A stretch of DNA of 64,000 nucleotides from Kyrpidia tusciae DSM 2912 (GTDB taxonomy: Bacteria > Bacillota > Bacilli > Kyrpidiales > Kyrpidiaceae). A program made the position numbers and the translations under genes. The stretch spans positions 2,232,001-2,296,000 of the forward strand of contig NC_014098.1 of the NCBI RefSeq assembly GCF_000092905.1, written 5' to 3'. Below, piece after piece: positions 26,626 to 36,169 of this stretch. Within the stretch, counting starts at the first letter, position 1. Each line of letters opens with the position of its first letter. The notes beneath the pieces were generated by a model. It had not been told where the DNA came from and made no database searches. It worked only from the letters and a program-made list of their open reading frames with translations.

Positions 26626-28848
26626 TTACACCGGTTCCAACAGTCCCTTCTCCAAACAAAGTGGGAGGGAAAGTTTTTTGGGCCTTCCGTTAAAAACAAT
26701 CTCAACGATTTCACCCTCAACTTTCACGATTCGTCCCCGGCCGAAGACCGGATGTCGAACGCTTTTCCCGGCCGTGAGCCCGTTCGCGGTTCGAATCGCA
26801 CGGGGACTCACCGGGATTGTCGATCTGTCGGGCTGCTCAACGCCGTGCCGTGACGGAGCTGCCCGATGATTTTTTGCCACCGATTTCGGTGGAGCTTGAA
26901 TCCTCCGGACATGGGTGACAAAGCGGGATTCCTTGACCTTGCCGCCGTCCTTATTTCGATAAGTCACCAACTCCAGGTGCGTTTTTGCCCGGGTCATTCC
27001 CACGTAAAAAAGGCGCGCCGCCTCCTCCATAGCTGCTGAGTCCTTATTCCGCAACCTTTGAATGTCATCGTTGGACGGCAGAACACCTTCGATGAGATCG
27101 ATGATGTAGACCCGATCAAACTCCAAACCTTTGGCACTGTGGAGCGTGGAAAGAGTCACTGCATGGGCATCCATCCTTCGGCTGGACGCCTTCATGGTGT
27201 TTTCTAAATGTTGTAATCGATTGGCAAACTCCTCGAGACTCCCTAAACCGTCAGCGATCTCCTCCAATGTGTTTACGATACCGATCAAATGTTCTTTACG
27301 AAACCCCAGACGTTCACTCATGTTCATCAAGGTGTGCTCGTACCCGAGGTCCCGCCGAATGACGGCAATCGCTTCGACCGGGGTCAGGCCCTTCATTTCA
27401 GCAAACATCTTCTTACAGGTCTGCAGTGGACCGATCTGATAATCCTTGACACCCACAATGCGCACCAAATTATCAAAAACCGACTCGTGATTGTGAATTT
27501 CTTTGAGCGCCGCCATCTGCTGCTTCGTGATGTAGCCATTCAGCTTTGGATAGATCTTTTCCAGGAGATCGGGCCGTTTATCGGTATAGGCCATTCGCAT
27601 GAAATTGAGGATGTCCTGCACCACCCAGTGGGAAAAGAAACCGTTGTCGGCGTCTTTGATGCAGAAGGGAATGCCTCTGCGATCCAACTCATTGACCAAT
27701 GGGATGGACGATGAGCGGTTCCGGTACAGGACCGCGGCCTCGTGCGGATTCTCCAACTGTGAAATCTGCTCTACAACATACTTTGCCTGTTGCCGGTAAT
27801 CGACGAGGTCCTGAATCACGATATCCCGGTGCGGGGGGTTGAACGTAAACATGTTCTTGTCATAACGGTTCTTGTTCCGTTTGATAAACTGGTTGGCCAC
27901 ATGGACAATATTTTTCGACGACCGATAGTTTTGTTCCATCTTCAGGATCAGGGCCCGGGGGTAAACTTTTTTAAAATCCAGCAAATACTTCGGCTCCGCC
28001 GCACGCCAACCGTAGATACTTTGGTCATCGTCGGCGACCACACACAAATTCTCATGATCCCTGGCCAATTTTTCGATGATGGCGTGCTGCACCAAAGAAG
28101 TATCCTGGCTCTCGTCGGTCAAGATATAATCGTACCGCGCCTGGTACTTCTTCAATAACTCCTCGTCTTTTTTCAAAATTCGATTGGCCATCACGAGCAT
28201 GTCGTCATAATCGATCAGCAGCCAGCCCGCCTCGGCACGTTTAAACGCCTCATATTCCCTGAAGATGCGTTGCGCCTCCGGCACATCGCAGTGGACATGC
28301 GCCAAGCGTTCCACCGGAACCAATTTGTTCTTCACAAACGTGATATAGGTCGTGAGTTCCTCCAACTGATCCTCGGTCAGGTTTTCACCGACGATCCTTC
28401 GGTACAACTCCCGCAGGATTTGCCGTTTGTGCGGAAGCCCGGGATGAGACCCGGAGGCTACCTGCCCACCGGCGTCCCCTTCAATCACCCTGTACTTGAT
28501 TCCTGCTCGCCGGAAATGCTCCTGCACAACCTGGAATGCCAAACTGTGGATCGTGGAGAAGTCCACGCCGCCGGCCGCTGGCCCGGGGAAGAATTGTTGA
28601 AACCGCTGTTTCATATCCGTCGCGGCCGCTCTGCTGAAGGTCAGGGCCTTGATGCGCGACGGTTCAACCCCTTTCTCTTCAACGAGGTAGCCGATGCGCA
28701 TCACGATCGTCGTCGTTTTGCCCGATCCCGGGGAAGCCAACAGCAACAATGGCCCTTCGGTATAGAGCACCGCCTGTTTCTGCACCCGGTTTAGCCTGAT
28801 CCCGAGCTCCCGTTCCTTGCGTATAAAAAAATCACCCGCGCTGGTCAT
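26626..28848 (-). CDS. UvrD/PcrA-like SF1A DNA helicase
   Basis: 740 residues from ATG 28848 (a TTG 9 bp earlier is too close to GAGAGGG). Motifs: Q-motif LNRVQKQAV, Walker A ASPGSGKTTT near 45, LTFSRAAA, Walker B YILTDESQDTS near 240, VVADDDQSIYGWR near 270, MEQNYRSSKNI near 310, VTLSTLHSAKGLEFDRVY near 560, and EEAARLFYVGMTRAK near 610. The C-terminal domain (HPVFGRGRIVKVEGE) is the PcrA-type Tudor-like tail that binds RNA polymerase. It is a 3'-5' helicase; whether it is a defence helicase or a second housekeeping PcrA cannot be told. It lies between the collapsed copy and the intact CRISPR unit. Confidence 0.93.
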   Translation of the reverse strand: MTSAGDFFIRKERELGIRLNRVQKQAVLYTEGPLLLLASPGSGKTTTIVMRIGYLVEEKGVEPSRIKALTFSRAAATDMKQRFQQFFPGPAAGGVDFSTIHSLAFQVVQEHFRRAGIKYRVIEGDAGGQVASGSHPGLPHKRQILRELYRRIVGENLTEDQLEELTTYITFVKNKLVPVERLAHVHCDVPEAQRIFREYEAFKRAEAGWLLIDYDDMLVMANRILKKDEELLKKYQARYDYILTDESQDTSLVQHAIIEKLARDHENLCVVADDDQSIYGWRAAEPKYLLDFKKVYPRALILKMEQNYRSSKNIVHVANQFIKRNKNRYDKNMFTFNPPHRDIVIQDLVDYRQQAKYVVEQISQLENPHEAAVLYRNRSSSIPLVNELDRRGIPFCIKDADNGFFSHWVVQDILNFMRMAYTDKRPDLLEKIYPKLNGYITKQQMAALKEIHNHESVFDNLVRIVGVKDYQIGPLQTCKKMFAEMKGLTPVEAIAVIRRDLGYEHTLMNMSERLGFRKEHLIGIVNTLEEIADGLGSLEEFANRLQHLENTMKASSRRMDAHAVTLSTLHSAKGLEFDRVYIIDLIEGVLPSNDDIQRLRNKDSAAMEEAARLFYVGMTRAKTHLELVTYRNKDGGKVKESRFVTHVRRIQAPPKSVAKNHRAAPSRHGVEQPDRSTIPVSPRAIRTANGLTAGKSVRHPVFGRGRIVKVEGEIVEIVFNGRPKKLSLPLCLEKGLLEPV

Positions 28849-29043
28849 GAACGACAATCCCTCTCATCAACCAAGTCCTGCAATCCGTTCGTTTGTCTCT
28901 CATTATACCATTCGGATGTCGGTGAACAGCCCCCCTGCCAGCAGCGCGGACCATCAAGTCCGGGGACTGGGTTCAGGAAGGAACTTGTTATGAAGATCCG
29001 CGATGATCGCGGCCCGGTACGGTAAACCATTGATCGCGCGGTA

Positions 29044-29103
29044 TCCATCCTTGCCGGGGGCACCCTTGTTCTGCTCCACCCGCTTCAGGGCGGCCAGCAG
29101 GCA
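29044..29103 (-). pseudogene. Fragment of group II intron reverse transcriptase
   Basis: The frame reads LLAALKRVEQNKGAPGKDG, the conserved N-terminal RT-0/RT-1 region of intron-encoded reverse transcriptases (usually LxxALxRVxxNxGAPGxDG). No start, no downstream RT domains, no ribozyme parts nearby. Only about 20 residues are convincing. Confidence 0.55.
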
Positions 29104-29122
29104 ACGCCCATGCCGGGCGCAC

Positions 29123-29145
29123 AAAAAAGGGGGCCTAGCCCCCTT
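29123..29145 (-). terminator. Intrinsic terminator of the CRISPR effector operon
   Basis: On the minus strand AAGGGGGC, loop TAG, GCCCCCTT is followed by TTTT(G). It is 46 bp downstream of the stop codon of the RAMP gene and just outside the 29156 boundary of the duplicated unit. Confidence 0.75.
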
Positions 29146-29190
29146 CCTCAACGATTTATGAGACTCTCTCATCCCTCCAAGTTCCAGGGG

Positions 29191-31500
29191 CTAACCATCG
29201 TTCCCTCTCTTATCAATCAAGGGTAGACCGTGGTCATCACAGGCAAGATCGAGGGCGACCGGATCAGGAAGCAACCCTCTCTTTGACTGTTGTCCATGGC
29301 TTCTTAAACACGTTTCCCGCTGATGTCGGCGCCTGTTGTTCCCCACAAACCATTCGAACTGTGGATGGTTGTTGGGGTCCGGCACTCTGGTTGGACGCGG
29401 ATAATGAATAGGCAAATCAGGCGGATCTTTGAGCAACGCTTTCAGGTCGGTCATCATCTCCTCAAAGGATTGTCCATATAGCCGGCACATCTCCTCCCGG
29501 TATTTCTGTTTATATGTCTGTTTAAATTGGGTGTCTTCTATCTTCTGAAGGCCCGCATCCCGATCCAGTGACTGGAGCCTCTCCCCCCAATTCATGATTT
29601 CTATCCCCTTCACCGAGATCTTCACCGAACCAAAACCAAACGGCTTTGCATATCCCAGCCGGTGAACCATCCCTTCCTCCAACTCCAGGGAGTAAAGCAG
29701 TGCCCCCAGCTCAAGTCCCGCCAAATTTTCAAATTCTACGGTGAACTGGAACACAGCCCCGGGTTCCAGAGCCTTCCGGATGGTGCGGTTCTGGTCACTT
29801 TTGCTATGGCCCTGATATTCCGCGGGATTGGCCCGCCCATGATGACGGTAGAACTTGCGTCCACGCAGTCGCGCCCCTTGGGTGTCATAGGTCACCATCG
29901 GATCGGGGCGGCCCTGGGCATCGAGCAAATAGAATGGCGTGACGGTGGGCTTGGGGGTCGACAGAATCCCCAGAGTGGTCTCCGGCAACTCCCGCCCCTC
30001 TTGAATCCTCTCCCCATGGGAAAACCAAATTCTTCCGGCATAGGCGACCGCCTCATCGGGATCCGTTTGATGCCCTTCCTCCCGCTTCCCGGCGACCCAA
30101 CCGAAGACGCGGCAGGCAGGACAAAGTTCGCTGACACTCTCGCAGTGCTGAAGGTGCTCCGGCAACAAACTTTCCCGGGTATCGCTGTAGCGAATCCGGG
30201 GCATGCTGACCGGACGCAGCCAGGTTTTCAAGGGGTCTTTCGATTCCACGATGTACACCAGATCGCCGTCTCGAAGGCTCCGATCCTTTTCTACAAAGGT
30301 ACTGGGCTGAGGCAACCCTTCCGTGCTGTCGGGCCACCGCCGCTCTCCCAGTTTTTCAACGATCCCTTGCAAACGCTCCCAGTATCCTTTTAAATGGTCG
30401 TTGTATTCGTCCATCACTTCTTTGCCAAATCTCCTTACATACGAAGAGGGGATTTGATCCAACGTCGGCGGATCGGGGCTCTGATCGTCCCACCGAAAAA
30501 AGAGACGTTCACTGTGTTTGTTCTCAATATTGGGGCCAGTGATGTGCAACCATCCGAAAACTTTCCTGCAATCCTCCGTCTCGGTCAACAATTCGTACTG
30601 ATCCACCGGCACAACCCGGATGGCCCGATAGGCGGGAATAGGGCGAGTTCCTCTCCCCGCATTTGGCCCCGATAGATTCTGTTTGGGAACAGAGATCAGC
30701 GCCGCGACCCGCATCCCGTCGCAAACACCCGGCGGCAATTGGCTGCGCGCGGGGTCATACGGCGTTTTCCTCTCTGAATCAAACACCCTCGGAGGGTACG
30801 CATCCGAAACCACGCCCGCCGGAGACATGACCTTGGTGCGACCCATTTGAGGAGGGGGATTGATCAGACAGTTCAACTCCTCCAAAATCACTTCGTTTTC
30901 TTTGATCGCGACAACCCTGGCCGGGGTCATATCCGGAGCCCTGGACACGCGATGCTCGAGAGGACGCCCGTCCTTTTCGAACGCACCCAAGCACGAGTTG
31001 GTAATCGTCTCAAATACGGAACGGATCATGCCCCGCAAACTGCTGCCCGGCAAAACGGGTTCCCCGTCACATTGAAAAAAGCGGTAGATTTTATGAGGGT
31101 TATTTTCCCCCTTGGCATCCGTCCTCACAGCGTGGGAATCGGAGATAAACAGCGGAGTGACCGTCTTCAATTCGCACGTGAGCCGGCCGGTCAGGCCCAC
31201 ATAACGGTCATGGGGTGGAGGAAGACAATTCCCCAACACATGCTCCGCCGGACGTGCTTTCATCAGGTTCCGTACAAAGTTGTACGGGTTGAGAAAACGG
31301 TACTTCTCGGCTATTCTTACATTCCGTGCACGCGGACCTTTCTCCCCGCGCTCTACGTCGAACTCCACCCGCAGTCCTTCCCGGGGCGTGAACCCTTTGA
31401 TCCACGAGACATGAAAGTAAACATCCTCCCTGCCCTGGTCCGGCTGAATAAAGCCATATTGTTTCTCAGAAAAGAGCTTCTTAATTCTCCCTTTCGCCAT
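29191..31500 (-). CDS. Cold-shock-domain/RAMP fusion, Cas7-insertion-type subunit of type III-D (TIGR03986-like)
   Basis: 769 residues from ATG 31500 (GGGGGAG 5 nt upstream). Residues 1-65 are a cold-shock OB fold: GRIKKLFSEKQYGFIQPD and EDVYFHVSWIKGF are the RNP-1/RNP-2-like strands. Then a RAMP/Cas7 fold: CELKTVTPLFISDSH, EPVLPGSSLRGMIRSVFE near 155, CPACRVFGW near 485, RLGYAKPFGFGSVKI near 650. A large insertion separates the two Cas7 halves, as in the Cas7-insertion subunit of III-Dv complexes. It would bind crRNA/target RNA in the backbone; the cold-shock domain may add single-stranded nucleic-acid affinity. The last gene of the operon; it starts 20 bp inside csx19. Its 3' end is duplicated at 25932-26438. 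Confidence 0.85.
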   Translation of the reverse strand: MAKGRIKKLFSEKQYGFIQPDQGREDVYFHVSWIKGFTPREGLRVEFDVERGEKGPRARNVRIAEKYRFLNPYNFVRNLMKARPAEHVLGNCLPPPHDRYVGLTGRLTCELKTVTPLFISDSHAVRTDAKGENNPHKIYRFFQCDGEPVLPGSSLRGMIRSVFETITNSCLGAFEKDGRPLEHRVSRAPDMTPARVVAIKENEVILEELNCLINPPPQMGRTKVMSPAGVVSDAYPPRVFDSERKTPYDPARSQLPPGVCDGMRVAALISVPKQNLSGPNAGRGTRPIPAYRAIRVVPVDQYELLTETEDCRKVFGWLHITGPNIENKHSERLFFRWDDQSPDPPTLDQIPSSYVRRFGKEVMDEYNDHLKGYWERLQGIVEKLGERRWPDSTEGLPQPSTFVEKDRSLRDGDLVYIVESKDPLKTWLRPVSMPRIRYSDTRESLLPEHLQHCESVSELCPACRVFGWVAGKREEGHQTDPDEAVAYAGRIWFSHGERIQEGRELPETTLGILSTPKPTVTPFYLLDAQGRPDPMVTYDTQGARLRGRKFYRHHGRANPAEYQGHSKSDQNRTIRKALEPGAVFQFTVEFENLAGLELGALLYSLELEEGMVHRLGYAKPFGFGSVKISVKGIEIMNWGERLQSLDRDAGLQKIEDTQFKQTYKQKYREEMCRLYGQSFEEMMTDLKALLKDPPDLPIHYPRPTRVPDPNNHPQFEWFVGNNRRRHQRETCLRSHGQQSKRGLLPDPVALDLACDDHGLPLIDKRGNDG

Positions 31501-32104
31501 TGTCGCTCCCCCTCCATTCACTCAGCCCGGTATACCACACGAACTCCACCTGCCCCGACCTACTGAACACCCTGTAATGCAATTGGACTCGCCGGCCTTT
31601 CATCGGATGGTCCACAGGGTAGTCCAATGCCGCCCCTCCAACCCGACTTTCCTTCCAGCGCTCTCCGTCCCACACGCCCCACAGCAAGGCTGTTTCCTCA
31701 TATTGGTGAAACACCACACCGGTATGACTGGCCCAATAGTCCTCCACTTCTCCCATTCCAAACGCCGCCCCATCGAGAATCCGAACACCGGGAGGTCCCA
31801 CAAACCGCCATTGAAACGTCTCGCCATGGCGGCGAACCATCAGATCGCCCCCGCCACCAAACAGACGCCCGCGTTCCAGGAGGGCCGCATCCTTCAACGG
31901 CGCGTCCTTCGCAAACACGATCGCTTCGGTCCATTCCCAGATCCGATAGGGCATATCGGCAAATCGCCAAGCTCCAAAGAACGCTTCGAGATCACCGGAC
32001 CCGCACATTCCCCCCAGAATCGTCACATCGTTGGGCCCGCATCGGCTCCGCTGCACCCGTTCAACAATTTCATTAAAAAAATGGTCCCGTGACAATCCCT
32101 TCAC
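31481..32104 (-). CDS. csx19: Csx19-like type III-D subunit (TIGR03984-like)
   Basis: 207 residues, GTG start at 32104. Recognised features: the N-terminal acidic strand region, ERGRLFGGGGDLMVRRHGETFQWRFVG near 80-105, LLWGVWDGERWKESRVGGAALDYP near 140-165 and RVQLHYRVFSRSGQVEFVWYTGL towards the end. This matches Csx19, a small subunit specific to type III-D, known from the Synechocystis III-Dv complex. It lies between the Cas7-2x and RAMP genes, 18 bp after the former and overlapping the latter. Confidence 0.75.
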   Translation of the reverse strand: MKGLSRDHFFNEIVERVQRSRCGPNDVTILGGMCGSGDLEAFFGAWRFADMPYRIWEWTEAIVFAKDAPLKDAALLERGRLFGGGGDLMVRRHGETFQWRFVGPPGVRILDGAAFGMGEVEDYWASHTGVVFHQYEETALLWGVWDGERWKESRVGGAALDYPVDHPMKGRRVQLHYRVFSRSGQVEFVWYTGLSEWRGSDNGEREN

Positions 32105-32122
32105 CTTCCGCTTCCTCTCACT

Positions 32123-33892
32123 TCAAAGGATTTCGTTGTACCGGTAGAGTTTTTCAAGATGGTCGAAATCATGATCCTTTTGCAACACGAGGACTTCCGG
32201 TCTAACAAAATTTTCCACTTCTTTGTGGAATGCTCGGACCCAATTCCGCGCCACATCCTTCCACCCCGTCGTGCCGGGCGACACTTGAACGGTCTTATAA
32301 ACCCCGCTCCTCTCCACCGACAATCCCAATTCCTCCAGCCCCCGGGGCGCGTCGTCCTCCGACAAGTAGCCGAAAGTCGCTTCCCACTCCGTTAGCCTCA
32401 CCCGGCCAAACCCTTTGGCGCGCCCAAAACCCACAGTCAGCCAACCGTCGGCCAAGTCCCGGAGCACCAGGGCCAACCAGCCCAGTTCCCAATCCTCCGG
32501 ATTCTCCAAGTGCAGCCGCAATTTGAACGCCGGGCGCCACAGAACCAAAGCGTCGAACTTGAGCCCGTTCACCCCGCCGCCGGTAAAACGGTCGATCGCC
32601 AAAAAATCCATCATTTTATATTGGGGTTCGGGTTGATCCGGTGTCGAGAAGAAAGGTGCGTCTTCAACGATCAAACGGCTCCCCCGTCGCGGACTGCCGA
32701 ACAGGCGACAAGCCAAGCAGAGGGAATCGAGATATCCATCAGCCGTCCCGGGACCAGATTCAATTTTTCTCAGCAAGCTGTCGCAGCTTTCCAGATACAA
32801 GTACTGGTTTTTCACCCGGCTTCTGGCGTTGGGATCGCACGCCGGACAACGGCGCAGGAAGTCCTCGCGGTTTGCGGCACGGCGAGCAGCCAAGGTCCGC
32901 GCCAGCCGCTCGGCGTGAGACCGCAGGATTCCTCTAATTCCGGCGCCACCCAACACCGGCTGTTCCCATTCCGACAACCGGCTTAACAGCGGTGCATGAT
33001 CAAAGCCGCTGACCATGGCGGTCAGGCTGTCGTTCATCAGCACCCCGCCTTCGGTCTGTAGGGTTCCTCTCAGGGTGATCCAGCTTCGGGCCGCCGCTTT
33101 GGGGAGTTCGCGCCCGGTATCGCCCCGGTCGTCCGATCCATGCCAGCTCTTTTCGGCCTTGGAACGGATCGCCTCACACCGCGCCATCAGCCAATCTTGG
33201 ACGGGCGCAGCCCGCTCCCAGGGCTGGTCCGATCGCAAATAATGCATCAGTTGGGCCGGTTGACCCAAACGTAATTCTCGGAATTCCAGGTGGTGCAACG
33301 CCACGAATCCGAGCCCGCGAGCGGCTCGACCACCGATCCACAGCCGCTCTGCTTTCCATTCGGCCAACCCCGCCGCCAAAAGCTGCTCATCTTCTTCGCT
33401 CGCACCGCGAAGCTCCATTCGCAGTTCAAATTTCACACCCGGAGGCAGGACCTCCAGGTCAAACTTCACCGCCCCGGCTCTTGCGGCCACACCGGAGGCC
33501 CGCTCGATCCCCACGCCGTCACGAATCCAGGTGAGGGGCATCGTCCCGGAAAGAGGGCGGGCATTGAACACCAAGAGCCGGGAAGCCGCCGAGGTGATCC
33601 CCTCCGTGTCAGACGGGTTCACATCTCCGAAGAGCCTGCAGACCGGGCAGGAACAAGAGAGCTTGCGTTCGTCTGGCGTCTGTGCCAGCGCCCGGCAAGC
33701 CGTCCCCGAGAGGCGAGGGGCCAGCCGGGTGAGCAACGCCCGCAACGCGCCGGCAATGGCGGTCCCCGGAATGACCGGCCGACCGTCAGCATCGCAATGG
33801 ATCAGGGCATCGGTCAACTCATTCCCCTTGCCGCTGCCCACATGAACGGAGGTTCGGGTCTCCAGCGTTCCCATGATAACCTTGTAGATCAT
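32123..33892 (-). CDS. Double Cas7 protein (Cas7-2x), type III-D
   Basis: 589 residues from ATG 33892, which overlaps the previous stop (ATGA) and has GGGAGGAGG upstream. Two Csm3-like Cas7 domains are fused. Domain 1 (about 1-250): HVGSGKGNELTDALIHCD with a candidate catalytic Asp at 28, RPVIPGTAIAGALR, zinc-knuckle CSCPVCRLFGD near 80. Domain 2 (about 280-520): WITLRGTLQTEGG, VLGGAGIRGILRSHAERLA, CPACDPNARSR, then LCLACRLFGSPRRGSRL and the VGFGRAKGFGRVRL Gly-rich loop. Such Asp residues cut target RNA at 6-nt steps in type III. The C-terminal ~60 residues are extra. Confidence 0.87.
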   Translation of the reverse strand: MIYKVIMGTLETRTSVHVGSGKGNELTDALIHCDADGRPVIPGTAIAGALRALLTRLAPRLSGTACRALAQTPDERKLSCSCPVCRLFGDVNPSDTEGITSAASRLLVFNARPLSGTMPLTWIRDGVGIERASGVAARAGAVKFDLEVLPPGVKFELRMELRGASEEDEQLLAAGLAEWKAERLWIGGRAARGLGFVALHHLEFRELRLGQPAQLMHYLRSDQPWERAAPVQDWLMARCEAIRSKAEKSWHGSDDRGDTGRELPKAAARSWITLRGTLQTEGGVLMNDSLTAMVSGFDHAPLLSRLSEWEQPVLGGAGIRGILRSHAERLARTLAARRAANREDFLRRCPACDPNARSRVKNQYLYLESCDSLLRKIESGPGTADGYLDSLCLACRLFGSPRRGSRLIVEDAPFFSTPDQPEPQYKMMDFLAIDRFTGGGVNGLKFDALVLWRPAFKLRLHLENPEDWELGWLALVLRDLADGWLTVGFGRAKGFGRVRLTEWEATFGYLSEDDAPRGLEELGLSVERSGVYKTVQVSPGTTGWKDVARNWVRAFHKEVENFVRPEVLVLQKDHDFDHLEKLYRYNEIL

Positions 33893-36168
33893 TTGGCCTC
33901 CTCCCGCCCCTGGGTGTTGTCCTTGACAAGAGATGCAATCCTCATTGCTAAGCTTTCGATCCCCGCGCGCCAATGTCCTTCGCCCTTTTCCTGCAAGAAC
34001 TCAAGTAGCCGACCGATTTTCTCTAACTCTTCCCTCAATTCTGCCTGGAAACGATTCAATTGGCAACGCTCCCCGCATTCTTCAACGCCTCCGAGGAGCG
34101 CGACCAATGACGAAGCCGGTTGCCCAATCTCATTCATGCGCGCAGCCAGCGCGGCAGGGGATTCGTTTCGATTGGCGTACAGCCATCGCGCCAGTCCTGT
34201 CAACCGGGCCTCCTGCCCTTTGAAACAATCCGGAGAAAACGCTTTATCCAGCCTTTCTTCCCAAAACCTATGAAACAAATCAGGTTCGGAAGGTTTCCTC
34301 AATCTCATGTCTTTTTGCAGGCGAATGACTCCCTCGGCGCTTAAACGTTCTTCAAACAGCGGGTGATTGAACGCAACGCGTCCAAACCCTTCGTGGCGCC
34401 GAATGCCGATTCCCCCGTCCTCCAGCCTCTGCAGCCGCGCGGCCCAGTCCCCTGGCGGATCCGGGAGCTGAAACACCACCGTCGTACCAGCCGCGAGGGC
34501 CATGTCCCGCCAACGGGGCAACCCCAAGACGGCGTTGAACCCGTCCACAACTTTGGTTCGGGCGTACACCTCGTGGAGAACCACCTTTTCCACCCCGAGC
34601 AGCCGGTTCAACCATTCTTCCGAAATGCCGGCGGCCTGCTGTCCCCACGTATGGGTCACGATCGCATCCGTCAAAAAAGTAAGTGTCAGCGGTTGGGAAG
34701 GATCCTTCACCCGCCGGTCCAGCGGCCATGGAACCCATAAAAACGGCTGACTGTCGATCCGCTCCAACCAGCCGGTCACTTTCCCGTATCCCCGCTGGCG
34801 AGCCTTCCCTAACCACAACGTAAACGCTCTCGTTTCGCCGATCCCCGTCCTTTCCTGCAGCCGGTGCCACCATTTTTCGCCACTCAATTGAATCTCCCCA
34901 AGAAAATACTGCCCCGCCCCAAGGACGCTGTAGCTGTACAAGTTCCCCGGCGCAACCCGCTGGGAGTTCGGGTCGATCCGGATGTGCATTTCTGTAAAAC
35001 GTTCCGGCAACAGGGTGCCTACGTTCTGGTGATAAACCACATACTGGCCGACCGGTTCCAGTCTGCTTCCGCACACGGGACACCGGTCCTTTTCCTGTTT
35101 CCAAGCTGGAAAAACCCCATGGCCCACATCATCTCCCCGGAACGGCACGACACTGCACGTCAACAGTCCATACGGCGCCGGGATAGTCGGGTAGAGATAA
35201 TCGTTATGATAGTAGGCGGGGTACAGCATCGAACATCTCATCTTCCCGCGCAGGAAAAGAGCGACAAAGTCGCGATACGTGGCCGGATCGCTCATGTTGT
35301 TTCGTCGTGCAGCCAAAGTAGCCAGTGCACCCAAAATGACATTGCCAGAAATATGTGTCTGGGTGTCATACCGATTCCCGGCGGCGGCCCTTTGGGCAAT
35401 CAACAGCGGTTCATCCAGATACGCGATCATTCTCAAACGTACCCGCGTCCGATCTTCCCGTTTCTCCTTCCCTTCCTCTCTCCCTTTCTCCGCCGACGGC
35501 CAAGCGTGCCTCACCGTCATTCCGGTTCGCCGTTCGCCATGCGGTTCGCCATGGAGCCAAACTCTCTCAAAACGCTTTAACAGCCACTCTTCCCAGGATT
35601 CGTCCCGGGGTTTCCCCGTATCTGCCCCGACGACGTCCACCAGGTGAATGACGCATTCCCCCAGTCCGCGGCGGCGAGACCGGCCCGATTCTCTGACAAA
35701 TCGCGCCGCCGCCACCAACAACGCCGCTTCATCCAGCGCCACCTCGTCGCTGTACGGAGATGTGACGGTGAACCGGAATGTTTGCCCCGCCACCCCTTCC
35801 TCCTGGGAAAACAGTTTGTGCGGTTCGGACCGGCGGGTTCGGGGATCGATGCGCACACGCCAACGGGTCGAAGAATCCTGGACAAACCGGGTCGTCGGCC
35901 CAGCGGACGAAATCCGCCAAGATTTTTCCTGTGCGGGAGAACCGAACAGCCTGTCCACGACGTCGCCGGTGGAGTTCTTCTTTGAAGGAATCACCTGAAG
36001 CAACCGGCAAGTCCCGTCCCGCAACAACCCTGCCAACATGCTTCCCCGCAGAATCGGCGTGCGGTCCGGATCCCGCAGCAAAGCGGAATCCACCCCAAAC
36101 CCTTTTCCATGGCCCGCGCCCACGTGATAATTCGATATCCATTCGATTTCGAAAGTCAGGGTGAGCAT
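33889..36168 (-). CDS. csx10: Csx10-like long fusion, probable Cas7-Cas5-Cas11 subunit
   Basis: 759 residues from ATG 36168 (GAAGGAGAAG 5-6 nt upstream, right after the cas10 stop). N-terminal Cas7-like RAMP: FEIEWISNYHVGAGHGKG, GVDSALLRD with a candidate catalytic Asp, ILRGSMLAGLLRDG, ESGRSRRRGLGECVIHLVD near 195. Middle part (about 260-600) contains a second RAMP fold, with CPVCG near 370, LWLGKARQRGYGKVTGW near 470 and RRHEGFGRVAFNHP near 605. The last ~140 residues are alpha-helical with no RAMP motif, matching an attached small subunit (Cas11). Ordinary Csx10 is much shorter. This domain order is that of the III-Dv Cas7-Cas5-Cas11 protein. Confidence 0.78.
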   Translation of the reverse strand: MLTLTFEIEWISNYHVGAGHGKGFGVDSALLRDPDRTPILRGSMLAGLLRDGTCRLLQVIPSKKNSTGDVVDRLFGSPAQEKSWRISSAGPTTRFVQDSSTRWRVRIDPRTRRSEPHKLFSQEEGVAGQTFRFTVTSPYSDEVALDEAALLVAAARFVRESGRSRRRGLGECVIHLVDVVGADTGKPRDESWEEWLLKRFERVWLHGEPHGERRTGMTVRHAWPSAEKGREEGKEKREDRTRVRLRMIAYLDEPLLIAQRAAAGNRYDTQTHISGNVILGALATLAARRNNMSDPATYRDFVALFLRGKMRCSMLYPAYYHNDYLYPTIPAPYGLLTCSVVPFRGDDVGHGVFPAWKQEKDRCPVCGSRLEPVGQYVVYHQNVGTLLPERFTEMHIRIDPNSQRVAPGNLYSYSVLGAGQYFLGEIQLSGEKWWHRLQERTGIGETRAFTLWLGKARQRGYGKVTGWLERIDSQPFLWVPWPLDRRVKDPSQPLTLTFLTDAIVTHTWGQQAAGISEEWLNRLLGVEKVVLHEVYARTKVVDGFNAVLGLPRWRDMALAAGTTVVFQLPDPPGDWAARLQRLEDGGIGIRRHEGFGRVAFNHPLFEERLSAEGVIRLQKDMRLRKPSEPDLFHRFWEERLDKAFSPDCFKGQEARLTGLARWLYANRNESPAALAARMNEIGQPASSLVALLGGVEECGERCQLNRFQAELREELEKIGRLLEFLQEKGEGHWRAGIESLAMRIASLVKDNTQGREEAK

Positions 36169-36169
36169 A

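Larger units (their letters stand above)
28849..29155. other. Intergenic with group II intron relic and terminator
   Basis: 307 bp between the UvrD-like gene and the left boundary of the CRISPR unit. It contains a fragment of a reverse transcriptase and a minus-strand terminator, both listed separately; nothing else was recognised. Confidence 0.5.
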
